NCBI RefSeq assembly: GCF_017832355.1
Contig: NZ_JAFIBY010000001.1
Span: forward strand, 248,001-312,000
From: Serratia sp. PL17
GTDB lineage: Bacteria > Pseudomonadota > Gammaproteobacteria > Enterobacterales > Enterobacteriaceae
Reading direction: 5' to 3'
DNA: 64,000 bases
Below are positions 61,534 through 64,000 of this stretch, piece after piece; positions within the stretch are counted from its first letter, which is position 1; every line of letters begins with the position of its first letter. The notes under the pieces are model-generated. The model was not told the origin of the DNA and ran no database searches. It saw only the letters and a list, made by a program, of their open reading frames with translations. Both the position numbers and the translations under genes were made by a program.

Positions 61534-62892
61534 ATGATAGAACTTCTGATCGGGGCGGTCGTTGCGGCGGGCGTTGGGCGCTATATCATTAAAGGCTACT
61601 CTGCGACGGGAGTTCTGATGGTGGGTGGCCTGCTCCTCTTGGCCATCAGTGCCTTGATGGGCAAGAGCCTGTTGCCTGCCAGCGCAGTATCTACGGGGTG
61701 GCGCACGACGGATATCATCGAGTATGTCAAGATCCTGCTGATGAGTCGCGGTGGCGATCTTGGCATGATGATCATGATGCTGTGCGGGTTTGCGGCTTAT
61801 ATGACACACATTGGTGCTAATGATGTGGTCGTAAAGCTGGCCTCACGTCCCTTGCAGATGATCAACTCCCCCTATCTTCTGATGGTGGCAGCGTATTTTG
61901 TCGCTTGCCTGATGTCACTGGCTGTCTCCTCTGCAACTGGTTTGGGTGTGCTGTTGATGGCCACATTATTCCCGCTGATGGTCAACGTGGGTATTAGCCG
62001 CGGCGCAGCGGCGGCTATCTGTGCTTCACCGGCAGCCATTATCCTTGCACCTACCTCTGGTGACGTGGTGCTGGCTGCCAAGGCAGCGGAAATGCCGTTG
62101 GTCGATTTCGCGTTTAAAACTACCTTACCGATATCCATTGCGGCGATTGTCTGCATGGCCATTGCGCACTTCTTCTGGCAACGCCACCTCGACAAGAAGA
62201 ACAACGAACAGCACCACATTATGGATGTGAGTGAAATAACTACGCATGCACCGGGGTTTTACGCTGTTTTACCTTTTACACCGATTCTCGGCGTGCTGGT
62301 GTTTGACGGCAAGTGGGGGCCGGAACTGCATATCATCACTGTATTGGTGGGGTGCATGTTATTGGCGGCAGTGATTGAGTTCTTGCGCAGCTTCAGTGCC
62401 AAACAGGTATTTACCGGTCTTGAAGTGGCCTATCGGGGAATGGCGGACGCTTTTGCCAGTGTGGTGATGCTGTTGGTCGCTGCGGGCGTATTCGCTCAAG
62501 GGTTGAGTACCGTTGGATTTATCAGCGGGTTAATCAGTTTGGCACAGTCGTTTGGTACTGGCGGGATTATCATGATGCTGGTGCTGGTGGTGATTACCAT
62601 GCTGGCGGCAATGACTACCGGTTCGGGAAATGCGCCGTTCTATGCTTTTGTTGAACTGATTCCTAAACTGGCGGCTCAGATGGGGGTAAATCCCGCGTAT
62701 TTGGTGATCCCCATGCTGCAGGCGTCGAATCTGGGTCGTACGTTGTCACCGGTTTCCGGTGTGGTGGTGGCGGTATCTGGCATGGCGAAAATCTCCCCGT
62801 TCGACGTCGTGAAACGTACGTCGGTACCGGTGATTGTCGGGTTGATCGTGGTGATTGTGGCGACGGAGCTGCTGGTTCCTCAGCATTTGTAA
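61534..62892 (+). CDS. dcuC: C4-dicarboxylate transporter DcuC
   Basis: 452 residues (E. coli 461), about 12 membrane segments. MIELLIGAVVAAGVGRYIIK, GFAAYMTHIGANDVVVKLAS, ASPAAIILAPTSGDVVLAA and MTTGSGNAPFYAFVELIP match DcuC. Exports succinate during anaerobic growth. Located between asmA and yegH, where E. coli has no gene. Confidence 0.94.
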   Translation: MIELLIGAVVAAGVGRYIIKGYSATGVLMVGGLLLLAISALMGKSLLPASAVSTGWRTTDIIEYVKILLMSRGGDLGMMIMMLCGFAAYMTHIGANDVVVKLASRPLQMINSPYLLMVAAYFVACLMSLAVSSATGLGVLLMATLFPLMVNVGISRGAAAAICASPAAIILAPTSGDVVLAAKAAEMPLVDFAFKTTLPISIAAIVCMAIAHFFWQRHLDKKNNEQHHIMDVSEITTHAPGFYAVLPFTPILGVLVFDGKWGPELHIITVLVGCMLLAAVIEFLRSFSAKQVFTGLEVAYRGMADAFASVVMLLVAAGVFAQGLSTVGFISGLISLAQSFGTGGIIMMLVLVVITMLAAMTTGSGNAPFYAFVELIPKLAAQMGVNPAYLVIPMLQASNLGRTLSPVSGVVVAVSGMAKISPFDVVKRTSVPVIVGLIVVIVATELLVPQHL

Positions 62893-62897
62893 CAGGT

Positions 62898-62916
62898 GGC
62901 CGGGCGATGCCCGGCC
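62898..62916. terminator. Hairpin between convergent dcuC and yegH
   Basis: Perfect eight-base arms GGCCGGGC / GCCCGGCC with a three-base loop, six bases past dcuC and six bases before the end of yegH. Confidence 0.7.
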
Positions 62917-62921
62917 CCTAG

Positions 62922-64000
62922 TTACACCTCGTAGTCAGGCTCTGGTACTGACAGTGGAGTGATCTTCACTTTCAAAATACGGTGGCTACTGACTTCCAGT
63001 GGTTCAAACAGATAGTCACCAATGCGTAACTGTTCGCCTTCTTGAGGAATACGTTGGCTGTGTTCCATCAGCAAGCCGGCCAACGTGTGGTATTCACGTC
63101 TCTCTTCCAGCGGAAGTGGCAGATATAACACCAAATCCTCCAGTGGCATATAACCATTGGCGGTCCAACTGCCGTCAGCATTTTGCTGAATATCATGCCG
63201 CGCATCGACCTCTTCACCGGCTTCCGGAAGGTTACCGGCAATGGTTTCCATCACGTCCGTTAGCGTCACAATGCCTTCAACTGAACCGAACTCATCGACG
63301 ACAAAGGCAAAATGCGTCTGTGCCTGGCGGAATTGCTCCAGCGCGCTCAGCAGGGTTAACTGCTCTGGGAAAATCAGCGGCTGAAGGATTAACGCACGTA
63401 AATCGAGCGGAGCCTGAGCCAGTTGCTGTTTCAGTACATCAATAGTATGGATTACCCCGAGCGGTTCATCGCTGGCACTGTTCTCCACCACGACAATGCG
63501 CGTATGCTGATTTCTTTCAAGTAGCTGTGTCAGCTTTTCTTGTGGATCATTCAGCTCAAGATATTCCACATCGTGGCGTGAAGTCATGATGCTGCTTACC
63601 GTACGCTGCGCCATGCCTAACACCCGTTCTATCATATGCCGTTCCTGCCGATTGAAAATCTCACCGTTTTCGCTGGTGCTATCGGCCAACAGGTTGGCGG
63701 AGTGACTGTCCACTTCCGCTTCCTCGTGTTTACCACTCAGCATACGCAATACCGCTTCCGCAGTTCGTTCTCGCAGCGGCCGTACCGTTGACAGAAAACG
63801 ACGCCGATTGAACTGAGACAGTTGGTTCAAGGCCTCAATCATCACCGAGAAACCAATGGCGGCATACAGATAACCTTTCGGGATATGGTAGCCAAATCCT
63901 TCAGCAACCAGGCTGAAACCAATCATCAACAAGAAGCTTAGGCACAGGATGACAATCGTCGGGTGGGCGTTGACAAAGCGCGTTAGCGGCTTGCTGGCCA
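62922..64000 (-). CDS. yegH: YegH-like TerC/CBS/CorC-domain membrane protein (5' end cut by window edge)
   Basis: Open frame from the right edge to the stop at 62922, about 359 residues; the in-frame ATG at 63932 is internal, since the upstream frame stays open and coding-like (ASKPLTRFVNAHPTIVILCL). The part seen has the last TerC membrane helices (LLMIGFSLVAEGFGYHIPKG), two CBS domains (QRTVSSIMTSRHDVEYLELN and FAFVVDEFGSVEGIVTLTDV), and a CorC_HlyC domain (GYMPLEDLVLYLPLPLEERR). Matches E. coli YegH, next to asmA there too. Confidence 0.9.
   Translation of the reverse strand, partial: ASKPLTRFVNAHPTIVILCLSFLLMIGFSLVAEGFGYHIPKGYLYAAIGFSVMIEALNQLSQFNRRRFLSTVRPLRERTAEAVLRMLSGKHEEAEVDSHSANLLADSTSENGEIFNRQERHMIERVLGMAQRTVSSIMTSRHDVEYLELNDPQEKLTQLLERNQHTRIVVVENSASDEPLGVIHTIDVLKQQLAQAPLDLRALILQPLIFPEQLTLLSALEQFRQAQTHFAFVVDEFGSVEGIVTLTDVMETIAGNLPEAGEEVDARHDIQQNADGSWTANGYMPLEDLVLYLPLPLEERREYHTLAGLLMEHSQRIPQEGEQLRIGDYLFEPLEVSSHRILKVKITPLSVPEPDYEV

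Overview
The window is chromosomal DNA of an enterobacterium, most likely a Serratia. The core proteins (Mqo, YbiT, MoeA/MoeB, FolE, MglBAC, MetG, Mrp, Udk, Dcd, AsmA) read as close relatives of the Escherichia coli proteins, and several blocks keep E. coli gene order: fghA..folE-yeiB-galS-mglBAC-sanA-cdd-yohK-yohJ, metG|mrp, udk-dcd-asmA..yegH, and moeAB..iaaA-gsiABCD. Gene density, GC-rich coding sequence, an ERIC repeat and the many LysR-controlled metabolic pairs fit Serratia. The genus is an inference from gene content, not from a search.

Layout. 1-16 kb: a cut AraC-type regulator, mqo, a TetR/NmrA-like divergent pair, a GNAT acetyltransferase preceded by a small ORF broken by TGA, phoA with a Pho box, a GST, an ArsR/monooxygenase pair, an exported isochorismatase-like hydrolase with a divergent LysR gene, a P-loop kinase, a yjhX-yjhQ-type toxin-antitoxin pair, the cyanate locus (cynR|cynTS) and a LysR|PEP-mutase-like pair. 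16-19 kb: a DUF4239-like membrane protein and an MHS-type MFS symporter with a TGTA-N2-TACA operator.

19-22.7 kb is the accessory region. It is AT-rich and carries a three-gene cassette: a candidate membrane-active type VI secretion effector, a tiny two-helix membrane protein (candidate immunity protein) and an Hcp tube protein. Next to it, a segment holding a lipoprotein gene with a hexanucleotide repeat is bracketed by two identical 120-bp direct repeats. One repeat is the promoter and first codons of ybiT, so the segment looks inserted at the ybiT 5' end with the gene start regenerated.

22.7-34.5 kb: ybiT, moeA-moeB, an ERIC element, a DUF924 gene, iaaA-gsiABCD (isoaspartyl peptidase plus glutathione importer), then a ccdAB module whose toxin gene is frameshifted. 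34.6-46.1 kb: formaldehyde detoxification (frmA-fghA), a PtrR-like regulator, a YbfB-type transporter, folE, yeiB, galS and mglBAC with clear GalS and CRP sites. 46.1-64 kb: sanA, maeA, cdd, yohKJ, a YdeE-like transporter, an orphan sugar-binding protein, metG, mrp, a PAP2-like protein, udk, dcd, asmA, dcuC and the cut yegH. I saw no rRNA, tRNA, CRISPR array, complete insertion sequence or integrase gene.
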